Assembly: GCA_951217055.1 (NCBI GenBank)
Contig: OX578278.1
Span: forward strand, 37,159,688 to 37,223,687
Length of the DNA: 64,000 nt
Source: Gerris lacustris
Lineage: Eukaryota > Arthropoda > Insecta > Hemiptera > Gerridae
Reading direction: 5' to 3'
This document shows, in pieces, positions 11,371-22,333 of this stretch. The notes below the pieces were generated by a model that worked only from the letters and a program-made list of their open reading frames with translations, was not told where the DNA came from and did no database searches. Position 1 is the stretch's first letter, and every line of letters begins with the position of its first letter. The translations under genes and the position numbers were made by a program.

Positions 11371-12059
11371 ACAAAATACAACACGAGGAAGCTATGGTCC
11401 ACATTAATTGGCACACTATTATTTTAACTCACCAACAATTTGGGCATACGCATGAAGGAAGCAATGAGTGTAGATAATTTAAAGTTATGAATGAGAAGTA
11501 AGAAGAAAAAAAAAGGAAAGGAAAAGAAAATACAATACATGAAAATATCAGTGCAGAAAAGAAAGGCAAGCAGATAAAGCTTCTTTCTTTTCTTTTATCT
11601 TTCCTGGGTTAAAGTCCTAGTGGCCCTGCATTGTTTCAGTTTGAAAATTTTAGTTTATGACACCTATTATTTTTTTCATTACGCTGAAACTTCTGAACGA
11701 GGTTGTAATGGTGTCTCCTGAGTTGGTCTTCTGAATTGATTTAAGTGCCTGATCTCATTAAAAATTAAAAATGTCAGTCAATATCGTCTTTGTACGTTTA
11801 ACAAAAAGTTAAACACTTCTCTTTAATTTCATTGTCAGGTTCAATATATTGTCATGACCTCCCCAAACTTCTTAAACTAGGCATCACGTGGCTCTATCAT
11901 TGAAGCGAGCGTATCGTAATAGATATGTATTGAATATTGAAAAAATAGATAATCATGAATCATGATGTGTTGATAGATAATGGGCATAGTAGTAGTACAG
12001 CGGCTAGTAGTAAGGGAACCACCCCGCATTCTTACTATTCCTCTAACCACACATCTCCT
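11371..12059. other. No recognisable feature
   Basis: The stretch is AT-rich with a purine-rich run near 11500-11570. No convincing ORF, RNA gene or repeat boundary was seen. Confidence 0.5.
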
Positions 12060-12590
12060 TTTCAATTATTATAAAATGTATCTCTTTGCTACAAAAAATT
12101 ACTGCATGTATCAAATTGAAATGTTGCATGCCTGTTTCAATTGTGCATTAGATGGTGAATATGAAGTTTTATTAAAATCGTTACGTTAGAACGTAAGATA
12201 TCGGTAAAAAGGTTGTTTTCTCTATTATAAACGTTTAGGTCCGCTTTAATAGTTTTAGAGATCTTTATTCATTCATAGCGGTGTCGCTGTTGGTTTAACT
12301 AAAAAATGTTATTTAAAAAAATGTTTGTCTGATGATAGAATCCTTTCCCGTCCTGAAATTCCAATTTAATTTTTGAACCTCTCGTTTACGCGAGCGTTGC
12401 GTGCGAACTCTTGGACGGATCACGCTGTCCAACGAACTTAGCCTGAGTATTAGTATGAGGATCATGTATACCAAATTTCAACTAAATCGGTCAACTTTTA
12501 CTCAAGTTATCGTCACAAACGTTACTGACAGACAGACAGACAAGATGCATAGTTTGTTGAATGTAAGAAGCTCGCTTCAATAATAATTAT
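12060..12590 (-). repeat. Dispersed repeat family B, copy 1
   Basis: It is the reverse of the copy at 48050-48400 plus 51840-51900. Shared landmarks include 'GTTACGTTAGAACGTAAG', 'ATATCGGTAAAAA', 'AAACGTTTAGGTCCGCTT', 'ACGCGAGCGTTGCG' and 'CAAATTTCAACTAAATCGG', ending in a (GACA)n run at 12531-12545. It has no coding content. Confidence 0.75.
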
Positions 12591-12919
12591 TTTAATTTCT
12601 CCTAGTCATAGTGTATGTATTAACTAATTTTAAGTTTTATCGTTAATTGTGTGCTTGAAATCTCATGTAAATTATTTTAAGTGTTATTTTAAGGATAATT
12701 TTTGTCAAGTAGTGTATGTTTGTGAGTATTTAGTTTATTTTGTTATTTATGGTGATTTCATGTTACCTTTTTCTCTTGCAATATAACTTTGTCCTTCTCT
12801 TTAAGCCGTTACCATGATAACAGTCAATAACTTTATTAATTTTCAGTTTCCTCCTCGGTTTGCGTATTCCTCCTCAATCCTTTTCCTAATCTCTCCTTCT
12901 GCCCTAAATTGTTGTCCAA

Positions 12920-14496
12920 TCTATAATATAAGTGGCAATGTCCTGATTGACTGACTGACTGACATAGAATCAACGCACAGCAAAATCTGCTTAACCGAGA
13001 GACTTGAAATTTTGAGGATATACTCGGTTCATATCATAGGCATCCACTAAGAAAGGATTTTGCGAAATTTTTATTTTTGTACCCAGGGGTACGGGGTACA
13101 AATGTCAAAATAATGAATACTTTTAATGATGCATATCGTTGAAAAGCTCTTTAAAAGTACAGTAATTGTTGTTATGACAGTTTTGTCATATTTTCATTTA
13201 GGAGGGGGTAAAATAGAAAAATGTGTATAACTACATCTTATATAAATGAAGAGTGTCTATGAGTGTCTTTTATCTTATATAAATGAAGAGTGTCTATGAG
13301 TGTACTGCTTACATGAGATTATAAAGTTAAAATGTTGGTACAAAGGAGTACGGGGTACACATGTCAAAGTAATTGATAGGTACCCTTTATGATGCATATC
13401 GTTGAAAGGCTCTTTAAGAGAAAAGTAATTGTAATGTACGTTTTTGTCATTATTTTCATTTAGGAGAGGGGTAAAAAGGAAATGTCAACGTAAGTTTGTG
13501 TACTCGCGCGAACACGCGTGTACACAGGGGTACGGGGTACAAATGTCAAAGTAATGAAAACCCTTCACGATGCATACCGTTGAAAAGCTCTTTAAGAGTG
13601 CTGTACAATTATTGTTATGTACATTTAGGGGGGTAAAATGGAAAAATATATCTATATCTATGTATAAAAATCTAATAATAGATTTTGGAGGTTCTTGGGT
13701 ACATAATGTTAAGCTTAATTCTGCGGGTGATAAAGGATATAAAACGATTTCGTAGCTTTATATGGAGCTGAGAATGGGGCTTCTAAATAGATTTCAAAAT
13801 TCTTATTTCATTTTTCATAAATGTATTTAGAAGAAACTACTGACCATATTTTATGTTTTGTGGAAATTTCTGTAGGAAGAACTGTTAAAGAAATTACTTT
13901 TATCTACGATTGATAAGAAATATAAACATTATATCTCTGTTTAGATGCGTTGAAAGTAATTATTTACGCACTTGTATTTATTGCGCATGCGCGTCTCATA
14001 GTTCTGAAGAATTCCTCTTCTTTACCACACTAGTGCGGTAAAGAAGAGAAATTCTTCAGCTTTACGCACGATTAGCTAGTTTGTTTACATTTTATGTTTT
14101 GTGGAAATTTCTGTAGGAAGAACTGTTAAAGAAATTACTTTTCAATCACTGTCAAAAAATATTTAGATTTATTTATAGATATTAAGGCAATAATTAATAA
14201 ATCACGCCTTACCGTGCCTAAACCTTTACTAACTTAATCATGACCACTTCTTTAAAATTCTAAAATAAAATCTACGAGTGTATACGTAGTATAATAATTT
14301 CTAAATTATATTGATAACTGCCAATAGAGATTTTCTAAAATTTTATCCCTAAGGGGAACATAAGAACAGAGTAAGAAAAGAAGGGCAATTGAGCCCAGAC
14401 CGATCTCCTAAAGTTAGGAAGTTAATACTTGAGAAAGAGCTCGTATTTTGGATGTAAAATAAAACACCCCGTACCGAAGCACGGGTATTCAGCTAG
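12920..14496 (+). mobile_element. Helitron 1 (non-autonomous)
   Basis: The 5' end begins with TC after an A, followed by 'CTGATTGACTGACTGACTGA' and 'ATCAACGCACAGC', as in known insect Helitrons. The 3' end is CTAG (14493-14496), 10 nt after a CCCGT...ACGGG hairpin at 14469-14484, followed by T. There is no Rep/helicase ORF. The interior has three copies of the GGGGTACGGGGTAC repeat (about 13080-13215, 13335-13475, 13520-13640), two extra TCTTATATAAATGAAG 5'-type starts (13237, 13273) and a 187-bp insertion (13902-14088). It is joined directly to a second Helitron. Confidence 0.75.
13902..14088. mobile_element. 187-bp palindromic insertion with 54-bp duplication
   Basis: The insert is flanked by an identical 54-bp direct repeat (13848-13901 and 14089-14142). 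Helitron 2 has a single copy of that flank (about 15178-15230) and no insert. The core is a hairpin (14006-14056, arms 'GAAGAATTCCTCTTC'). The same sequence stands in front of the recombinase-like ORFs at 31.8 and 36.5 kb. A 54-bp target duplication is unusually long. Confidence 0.7.
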
Positions 14497-15542
14497 TCTT
14501 ATATAAATGAAGAGTGCCTATGAGTGTCTTTTATACAAATCTACAGTTTATCCCAATTTGATTAATTTACACACTTTCCTTCAAAACAAGGGGAAGGTCA
14601 CTGCCTACATGAGATTATGAAGTTAAAATGTTGGTACACAGGGGTACGGGGTACAAATGTCAATGTAATGAATACTTTTAATGATGCATATCGTTGAAAA
14701 GCTCTTTAAGAGTACAGTAATTGAATAATTGTTGTTATGGACAATTTTGTTATATTTTCATTTAGGAGGGGGTAAAATTGGAAAAATCTTTTATACGAGT
14801 ATAAAAGGGTGAGGGGGGGGGGGGGGGGGGGGGGTATAAGGGGGTCTTAATTTAAATTTTGTTACACAGGGGAATTCGAATTTTCAAATGGGCTCAAATT
14901 TTGTATTTACACTGAATTGTAGTCCTGACAACGAATTTAAGTTTAGAAAATATCATATCTGTTTGTCTGTGCTTTAATCACGTCCAAATGGCTGAATAGA
15001 TTTTGGAGGTTCTTGGGTACAATGTTAAGCTCAATTCTGCGGGTGATATAGGCTATAAGACGTTTTGGTAGCTTTATATGGGGCAGAGAACGGGGCTTCT
15101 AAATAGTTTTCGAAATTCTAATTTCATTGTTATAAAAAATTTATTCAACCAAAATTGCAGAAGAAACTACTGAAAATATTTTATCTTTTGTGGAAATTTT
15201 GTAGGAAGAACTGTTAAAGAAATTACTATTCAATCGCTGTCAAAAAATATTTAGATTTAATTTTAGATATTAAGACAATAGTTAATAAAACAGAAGGAAA
15301 ATACCACTGCTTTTCCTTTTTAAATTTTTTTAGAATTTTTCTTCAGTAGTCGGAATCAATTACTAATTTGGGATACTAGCAAATTATCTTATCTAAGAGG
15401 AGGGGGTATAGAAATAAGGGGGAGGGATAGAATCTAGATATTCTCGCTTTGTAAAATAATTTTAATGTTTCTTGATGGTAGTTTATAAATCCATTAAATT
15501 GAAAATAAAACACCCCGTAGCGAAGCACGGGTATTCAGCTAG
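14497..15542 (+). mobile_element. Helitron 2, head-to-tail with Helitron 1
   Basis: It starts with 'TCTTATATAAATGAAG' immediately after the CTAG of Helitron 1. It ends with CTAG (15539-15542) after a CCCGTAGCGAAGCACGGG hairpin (15513-15530), followed by T. The interior matches Helitron 1: a 'GATTTTGGAGGTTCTTGGG' block, the 'AGGAAGAACTGTTAAAGAAA' block and one GGGGTACGGGGTAC copy near 14640. A G homopolymer lies at 14814-14833. No coding sequence is present. Confidence 0.75.
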
Positions 15543-15982
15543 TTACATAATATATTCTAAGCACTTTATATTTATATTATATTTTATATTACTCGTGTAT
15601 TTTTGTTTTGAAGGTATTTCGAATTTAAATGGACTACATGTTAGAATTCTCGTACCCATTATCAAGAATTAATTTTTTTAGAGCTTTTTTTCTTTAGGGG
15701 GGGGGGGGGGGGAGAAAAAATGTACAACAAATGACACGACCACCTCGCACGAGAGCTATAGATAACTGTACAGAACTGAGCTTCATCTCATACTTTTATT
15801 AGATTAATAGATAACAATTCAAAAATAAGTGGAATGGTAGAAAAGATAACAACTCTAAAGGGAGGTAAAATTAGCTAGGTAAGAAAAGAGTTAGAAATTA
15901 AATAAAAAGAGGTTGTGATAGAGGAAAAACAAATAAGGAGGATTAAGACAGAAAGATAAATACATATCATTATATATATATA
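15543..15982. other. Non-coding spacer with poly-G
   Basis: It has a run of about 14 G at 15698-15712 and a short (TA)n at 15971-15982 that provides the TA target of the next element. No gene was seen. Confidence 0.5.
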
Positions 15983-17032
15983 CAGGGTGGTCCAAAAGTC
16001 TCCCCCCCCCCCCCCCCCCCTCTTAACTTTTGAACGGTTTGAGATAAATTAATGAAACTTGGGGGATCTCTACCATGCAAAGGTAAGTTTGTTTTCATGC
16101 AATCACCCACTAGGGGCAACCACCCACTTTGCCCCCAGGCCACCCAACTTCAGAATTTCAAATTGGAATGTATATTTTTGATAGCATATTTGGATTTTAC
16201 AGTGAATAATAATAAACTTTTATTTAAAACTATTTTTTCTACCTCCAATATTTTGCCCCCTACAGGGGGGTAAAGATAGCGAAAGAACCCTTCCAATAAT
16301 ACATTGTAAAATCTAAACGGTTAGAGATAAAATAATGAAACTTGGGGGATCCATACCATGTAAAGGGAAGTTTGTTTACATGCAATCACGGAGTAGGGGC
16401 AACCACAAATTTTGCCCCCAGGCCACCTAACTTCAAAATTTTAACCTAAAGTGTATATTTTTGATAGCAGATTTAGATTCTACGGCAAAAAATAAAAATA
16501 TTTTACTTCAAACTTTTTTTTCCATCTCCAATATTTTGCCCCCTATAGGGGGGAAAGGTATAAAAATGGTAAATTTCAGCGCCTGGGGGCAAAATGGTGG
16601 TTGCCCCTAGTACGCGAGTGGATGAATACACACTTCCCTTTACATGGTACAGATACCCCAAGTTTCATTACTTTATTTCTAACCGTTTAGATTTTATTAC
16701 GATCTAAGTGTTATTTTCTTACTATTTCGAAAGGGTTATTTTGCCATCTTTGCCCCCCTGTAGGGGGCAAAATATTGGAGATAGAAAAAAAAGTTTTAAA
16801 TAAAAGTTCATTCTTTTTCACTGTAGAATCCAAATATGCTATCAAAAATATACATTCCAATTTGAAATTTTGAAGTTGGGTGGCCTGGGGGCCAAGTGGG
16901 TGGTTGCCCCTAGTGGGCGATTGCATGATAACAAACTTCCCTTTGCATGGTAGAGATCCCCTAAGTTTCATTAATTTATCTCAAACCGTTCAAAAGTTAA
17001 GAGAGGGGGGGGGAGACTTTTGGACCACCCTG
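15983..17032. mobile_element. Mariner-like foldback element with TA duplication
   Basis: The termini 'CAGGGTGGTCCAAAAGTCTC' (15983-) and its complement (to 17032) are flanked by TA (15981-15982, 17033-17034). The inverted arms run on for about 290 bp each, and a diverged direct copy of the left arm follows at 16321-16560. This end sequence is typical of mariner-type elements. A C run after the left TIR and a matching G run before the right TIR are part of the arms. There is no transposase ORF; the two ORFs of 73 and 86 codons are mirror readings of the arms. Confidence 0.8.
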
Positions 17033-18006
17033 TATAGCAAAAACAATCGACTGAGATAGAAATGAAAGTATGACTAGTTAAGTTCCGAACAGACTCTCTT
17101 ATCAAGTACAGCTCAAAACGGATCAGATAAGATAACTTTTAATTGTAATAAACACTTGGATCTCCTTCCAGTCACAAATGAAGAACTTTGAGGTCTTAAA
17201 CAATAACATATCTTATGACATTCTCACCCTGATTTAAACTCTTTATTGGTTTTATCTCCTTTATTCATTCTTATCTCCCAAAAATAATTTTATTAAAATA
17301 ATTATTGTTTTTATTATAACATTTTTCACACTCCCTGAAAGCCGGGGCCCCTGGGCAATTGACCCACTTGCCCCCCCTGTCGCCGGCCCTGAATGTTTTA
17401 TCAACACGATAAAAAAGACACATGCGAGGACATAAACAACACCTTAAAATAAACATACTTTGGAGAGCTTAGAATTAGAACATAAGAGGAGCTTGGGCTT
17501 ATAGTCAAACTGGATATTTTCAGGTACTGATGCTGTTCCAGGGTAAAAGGGTTAATTTTTCTACTAAAAAACTTTTTATAAACATGTGTCTCTACAGTAC
17601 ATAGCATTACCTGGTAGAAGTGATGAGCACTTTCTTTCTTCCTTTTTTTGTCTCCTACTGCTATATAGTGCCAATAACCTTAACTCCTTTGACACTCCTT
17701 TACCCACTTATTACCATACTATATCTAGTGAATAAAATATCTTATCTAATCAATTGTAACTCAATAAATATTTCCTTTCACCTATAATTACAGTTTAACT
17801 CTTTTGTTATTACCTGCACACTCAAAGTTTTAGGTTCATTTGTCTTTCACAAATTAACACATTAGATTAGGGCATTACAGGTCAGAGAGATTGGCCACAT
17901 TACCCACGTCTGCGCATAATATACTATTAACTCACTTAGAGGTGAGCGAGAGAACAAGAACCAATGGATTCCTATTGAAAAATTGTGTATAAGAGAAAAA
18001 ATTTAC
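17033..18006. other. Intron-like DNA with a hAT-type end fragment
   Basis: 17341-17393 ('GGGGCCCCTGGGCAATTGAC' through 'GTCGCCGGCCCTG') looks like the right end of a hAT-type element, without its partner. A minus-strand open stretch near 17440-17560 could be a further exon of the host gene downstream of 18007, but it has no clear borders or homology. Otherwise nothing is recognised. Confidence 0.4.
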
Positions 18007-18206
18007 CCTTGGCGGAAATTCCTTGAGAGCTGGCATAGATGTATGAGGTCTGACTCTGTTCAGATTGGTTTCTTTCCTTATCATTTCCTTGGTCGTTACC
18101 TTGTTCTCAAGATTAAATGCTTTACACAGCTTCTCCCTCTTCATTATTTCAGGTTTGTCATACCAGAAATTCTTATTATTCAGGTCATTTTCATGATTAC
18201 TCTTAG
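18007..18206 (-). CDS. Hydin: HYDIN-like gene, predicted exon 8
   Basis: Minus strand. The acceptor TTTTTAATTATAG precedes 18206 and the donor AAGG|GTAAAT follows 18007. The exon begins with two bases that complete a codon left by exon 7 (G+CT) and ends in phase 0. It encodes a charged segment with 'NNKNFWYDKPEIMKREKLCK' and 'VRPHTSMPALKEFPPR'. Assignment to the same gene rests on the phase match and strand. I do not recognise this segment on its own, so the HYDIN name is inferred from exons 1, 2 and 5. Confidence 0.45.
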
Positions 18207-18719
18207 CTATAATTAAAAACATAAAGTCATACAAAGTTACTTGTATCCATAAACAACACAATATAATAAAAGGAAAACTTAATAATAATCTTTATTTGCT
18301 TATGGAAAAAAAAAAAAAAAAAAAAAACCTGCGAAAGAGTTTACAATTGTACACACACACACAAATATATATATATATATATACATATATATATTATATA
18401 ATTGTAAAAATTTAAATTATAATACAAACACTTCACAAATATAGTAATTAATCGTGGAAAAGAAACAAAGAATATGACTTTTTTTATATGACTACATAAA
18501 AAGGGAGAGGAAAGCAAGGCAGAAAAATAAATGAGTTAGGAGATAATTTTATGTCAGATGGAAAGAGCAGCAGAGATAAATTTAAATAAAGCTGCTGCTT
18601 TTAGGCTATCAGGGTCGAAAAGTAGATCTGCGAGAGAGATTCAGTTAAGGTAAGTGATAGATTTTAGATAGGATACGTTAAATGCCAGAAGAGAGTATGA
18701 TTCTCAAGCTGTGAAGTTA
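18207..18719. other. Intronic DNA with poly-A and (TA)n
   Basis: It has an A run at 18304-18327, (CA)n/(TA)n at 18350-18395, and a minus-strand 'AAATAAAGATTATTATT' near 18285. The last resembles the 3' end of the degenerate LINE that follows. No coding sequence was seen. Confidence 0.5.
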
Positions 18720-19975
18720 AACTATTGGATGTTTGAGTTAAACAAATTATAATTAAGGATAAAATCTCCAGAGACTCCGAGAGGATGTAAAATCTGTTTA
18801 CATTGTGTAACCCAATTAAATGAAGGAATGTTAAAAAAATGTAGTATCAAAATCATACAAAGGGTTTTAAGATAAACGGATGGTAACCGATCATCATTTA
18901 TTGCCAACATTTTAAGAATGTAGCTTGTCATTTGTTTAAATACTTTAAGAGACATGGATCTTGTGCCAGTTTCCACACGAAGTAAATAATGGTGTGTTGA
19001 ACAAGGCCAAAAGTAGAGAGACTTAAAATATTTAGATTAGGCAGAGACGAGAGGTTCAACGTACCTAGGCCTCCATATGTCCAAAGCATTAAGGACTGAA
19101 GAGAAAACAACTGATTCAAATAATTTAACAGAAGTGGACCATGAATAGCATTTAGATTAAAGTAGGATAAATCGGGACTTCGCAAAAGCAATGTTACCTT
19201 TCAAGATAAAGAAACTGGAAGCTTTGTAGAACTTGAACTTACCAGAAGAGGAAAGAGGTACACTTAGGTAAGAAAAGGATTTTAAATATTCAGTTGTATG
19301 TCAATGATCTAAGACGCTTTGGTTTCGGAGACTTATGGAAGGTGAGAACTATAGCCTTTGGTTTTAGTGCGTTAAGCGAGCAATATTCAGAAAGATTGTT
19401 TAAAATTTCTTGTGCATCTGCCCATGAGAGAGAAAAAATTAAAAAAAAAAGCGTAAAGGAGCATTAGTAAACGTTTTACTGAGGATAACTTGATGCCCTT
19501 AAATCCTTTGAATGAAAAGAACTCAATCTTATCAGAAATGTATAAAGAGAATTATATAGGAGAAAAGGGTTCACCTTGAAGGACACCCTCGGTAACATCC
19601 ATAATTTCGGAGTTGCCATTTACACTTAATGGAGAGTTTAGCATTAGAGTAAAGTGAGTGAAGCAAAATGCTTTCTAATTAACTTGGCACTCGTGCCTAG
19701 CTTGAAGAGTTTCTCCCAAAAAAGTGAATGCTTTACCTATAAAAGGCCTTACAGAAATCAACAAATACTGCAGTAACATATGGAGTCCCTTTACAAGATG
19801 AGAGGACATAAGGGTATTAAGTAAAAAGAGATTATCCTGAAAACCTCCTTGTTCTTCTGAAAGAATGTTGTTTCTCAGCCCAGAGGCTGAGTCGAGAGAA
19901 TAACATAGTTGAAAAATTAGTTTAAAAGAGCTATTCCTCAGTAATTCAAGTGGTTTGACTAATCGCCTTTTTTTA
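18720..19975 (-). pseudogene. Degenerate LINE reverse transcriptase copy
   Basis: Conceptual translation of broken minus-strand frames gives fragments matching the LINE at 32.3-34.1 kb. These include an 'ILSEEQGGFQ' RT fragment, then 'DDRLPSVYL' and 'IPSFNWVTQ' corresponding to 'ESRLPRLCL' and 'IPNLNWVSQ' there. Many frameshifts and stops are present. It sits in an intron of the HYDIN-like gene on the same strand. The track of its own 3' end may reach about 18285. Confidence 0.75.
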
Positions 19976-20030
19976 TGTAGCATAATCAATTTTATAAGAA
20001 AAAGACTAAGATAGAAAAAAAGGGGAATAC

Positions 20031-20181
20031 CTCTTTCTCTAGGTGGTGGCTCTATTACAAGAGGTGGTATTACTGACTTGAGACCAGATATCTGAGCCAG
20101 GTAATTGAGTTCTGTTGTAATGTTGGCATTATTGAGAATGATTAGCGGCACTCCAGCATTTGAATCTACCTCCTCTCCTAT
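20031..20181 (-). CDS. Hydin: HYDIN-like gene, predicted exon 7
   Basis: Minus strand. The acceptor TTTTAATAG precedes 20181 and the donor AAAGAG|GTATTC follows 20031. At 151 bp it starts in phase 0 and leaves one base, matching exons 6 and 8. The product reads 'IGEEVDSNAGVPLIILNNAN' and then a proline-rich 'VIPPLVIEPPP'. A proline-rich stretch after a 'G(V/I)P' motif is compatible with the middle of HYDIN, but this is family memory and not an alignment. The open frame runs on past the donor into the intron. Confidence 0.5.
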
Positions 20182-20384
20182 CTATTAAAATATACATACC
20201 CTAAAGTTAGCTTTTCATAACAATGTTATTTAATATACATATTACGATTATAATTGTCTAACATTAATTTGGCCTAAAAAGTGTAAGTGCTAAATAGATA
20301 GCTTGTAGAGTCGTCTTGACAAGGCATTGACAAGGTACGTACGATATGAGAATTGAGTGACACCAGAGCGGTGATCAGCACTGG

Positions 20385-20456
20385 CTACAATAAGGCTAGG
20401 CACACTGGAGACAAAACTGTCTGCAGACTGTTTAGACCAGTGTGCGCCTAGCCTAG
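20385..20456. repeat. Short MITE-like hairpin
   Basis: 'GGCTAGGCACACTGG' (20391-20405) pairs with 'CCAGTGTGCGCCTAGCC' (about 20438-20454) with one bulged base. The loop contains 'CTGTCTGCAGACTG'. It lies in the intron between predicted exons 6 and 7. Confidence 0.5.
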
Positions 20457-20648
20457 GAGCTAAATAACAAGATTACCAAAAGATCCATGTAATGTTCTTG
20501 AGGGATACACACTCTTTGTAATGTTGACACTGCGCTATAAAGTAAATTAGTTATTAGATTGAAGAAACGTCCAACGCGTCACCACCAAAAGGGCTCACCC
20601 TAATTTAATATTATATAATAAGGTATATTATGCAATAAGGTATGCTAC

Positions 20649-20828
20649 CGCAGGGCATGTTAGTATTCCATTCGGTGGATCTTTGCTGGTAGAAGGCTTC
20701 TCTTTGTCCTTAGGGCTCTGCATCTTAAGTACAGATGATGCAGCACCAAAGTAGATTCGACTTCTACTTCCTTTCCTAGCTGCTGACCTCAAAGAAGATC
20801 TTTTACTTTGTTCCATATCTCCCTCTAT
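20649..20828 (-). CDS. Hydin: HYDIN-like gene, predicted exon 6
   Basis: Minus strand. The acceptor TTTAATTTAG precedes 20828 and the donor CCTGCG|GTAGCA follows 20649. It is exactly 60 codons, phase 0 at both ends, compatible with exons 5 and 7. The product is Ser/Lys/Arg-rich ('RSSLRSAARKGSRSR', 'MQSPKDKEKPSTSKDPPNG'). This looks like a low-complexity linker. The donor lacks the preferred AG before GT, so the exact 3' border is less certain. Confidence 0.45.
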
Positions 20829-21545
20829 CTAAATTAAATAATACAAAAAACATATAATATCATTAATTTAATAAAACAAAATATTTCGCTTCTTATTGAC
20901 AAAAAAGTATACGGTACTTCACCAATCCAGCCCCTCCCCTAGTCAACATCTGACGGGTTTAATTGAAAACATTGGGCTGACTGGGTGGCGCCACCTGCAG
21001 GTGGCAGCTAGACCCTGGGACGGTCGACCAGGTAGTGCTACCCGGAAGGTGGCGCCACCTCGTGTGGCAGGTTGCATTCTATTCTCATTGGTAGCTTGGA
21101 TGACGAAGTGAGTCACTACCCTAAGATAGGAATCCCTTATGTCACTTGGGGAATCCTGCCCTGCAAGGGCGTATCTTAATCTTACCTGGTTTTATGGGTT
21201 GTAGCAGAACCCCTTAGAATATTAGAATATGTCTATTTTTTTCTCAGAACTTGGCCCAAATAAGGCAAAATGTAGCACAAAGTGTGGCATTTTACCGAAA
21301 ATCGGCAAAATGTGGCTTTTTAGCAAAAATTAGGCAAAATGTGGCATTTTAGTATGGCGCCATGGCAAAAAGGCATTTGAAGGTCTCTGTGATTACACAC
21401 TTCTTCCCTTACATGGTACAGATCCCCCAGGTTCCATTACTTTATTTCAAACCGTTTAGATTTTATAACGATCTAAGTGTTATTTAATTAATAATACTAT
21501 TTTTTTTGGTACTATTTCGGAAGGGTTATTTTGCTATCTTTGCCA
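20829..21545. other. Intronic DNA; fragment of the 16-kb TIR element
   Basis: 21395-21540 matches part of the 15983-17032 element ('CCATTACTTTATTTCAAACC', 'GATCTAAGTGTTATTT', 'GGAAGGGTTATTTTGC'). 20985-21070 is GC-richer with repeated 'GTGGCGCCACCT'. 'CAGGGCCGTCGCGAGAAC' at 21545 looks like a hAT-type left end. No coding sequence was seen. Confidence 0.5.
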
Positions 21546-21809
21546 GGGCCGTCGCGAGAACATCGACCCCGGGGCGAACCTTAGCAAACCTTAGCAAGTT
21601 CCCTAGGACTTCAACAGAGCAAAAAGAAAAAAAAAGAAAAATCCTGACCTATTCCTAAGCCCTGCAGCAGAAAGGATCGAACCATCAAAAAAGAAAAACA
21701 AATTCTTAAAAAGGCGGGAAGCTGATACTTCAGCGCAAAAAAAAATTAAATTTAAAACTTTAAATAAACAAAATAAAAAGGTCTGGAGAAAAAATAAAAA
21801 AGGGATGCT

Positions 21810-22333
21810 TTATGGAAATGGCAGAGGAGCTAGTTTGCGGGTTGGACGTCTATAAACACCCGACTGGGTTTTAACGGTAACAGCTCGGACTATTCCATCG
21901 GTTCCTGGGTGGACCTGGGTTACACGGCCGAGAGGGTATGATAACGGAGGAGAGCCGTCCTCTTTAAGCCAAACCAGCTGCAAGAAAGTTTCCGAAAGGG
22001 GGAATCGCAAGACTCTACACTGGTTGAGGGTTTTTCTTTGGCTTCAATTTTATCCATAGCCACTTGGATGGCACCATGAAGTGTGTCAAAGGCGTTAAGA
22101 GCCTCATAATTAGGAGAAAATTCAGGGTCTAACTCTAATTCAAAATCGTTAATCTCATCTAACAGGGTTTCAAACATTTTCCGATCTACGGACTTAGTCC
22201 CATTTACAAATTGTGTCTTCACCTGGTCTTGGTCTAAACTAGGAATAAAGTCGTATAAAGTTTGAACACGCCTAAACAGGCTTTCTTTTTTGGCAATAAG
22301 TCGTTTTAAACGCTTTTCTGTTTTGTCCGACAT
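21810..22333 (-). pseudogene. BEL/Pao retrotransposon, gag start fused to pol end
   Basis: A minus-strand ORF from 22333 encodes about 100 residues typical of a BEL/Pao gag N-terminus ('MSDKTEKRLKRLIAKKESLF', 'FINSLD'-like helices, 'FDTLHGAIQVAMDKIE'). Near 22015 the frame changes, and the DNA then encodes the last ~60 residues of a BEL/Pao polyprotein ('LVWLKEDGSPPLSYPLGRV', 'VHPGTDGIVRAVTVKT', stop at 21810). Everything between is missing: protease, reverse transcriptase, RNase H and most of the integrase. This is an internally deleted, inactive copy in an intron of the HYDIN-like gene. Confidence 0.7.

Noticed and set aside
16052..16971. ORFs 'MKLGGSLPCKGKF...' on plus and 'MKLRGSLPCKGKF...' on minus as a conserved protein
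   Set aside because: They are mirror readings of the inverted arms of one transposon, so their similarity reflects the DNA repeat.
17401..17607. Minus-strand ORF reading '...INPFTLEQHQYLKISS...' as a ninth HYDIN exon
   Set aside because: No acceptor of reasonable quality, no recognisable domain, and the phase with exon 8 could not be fixed.
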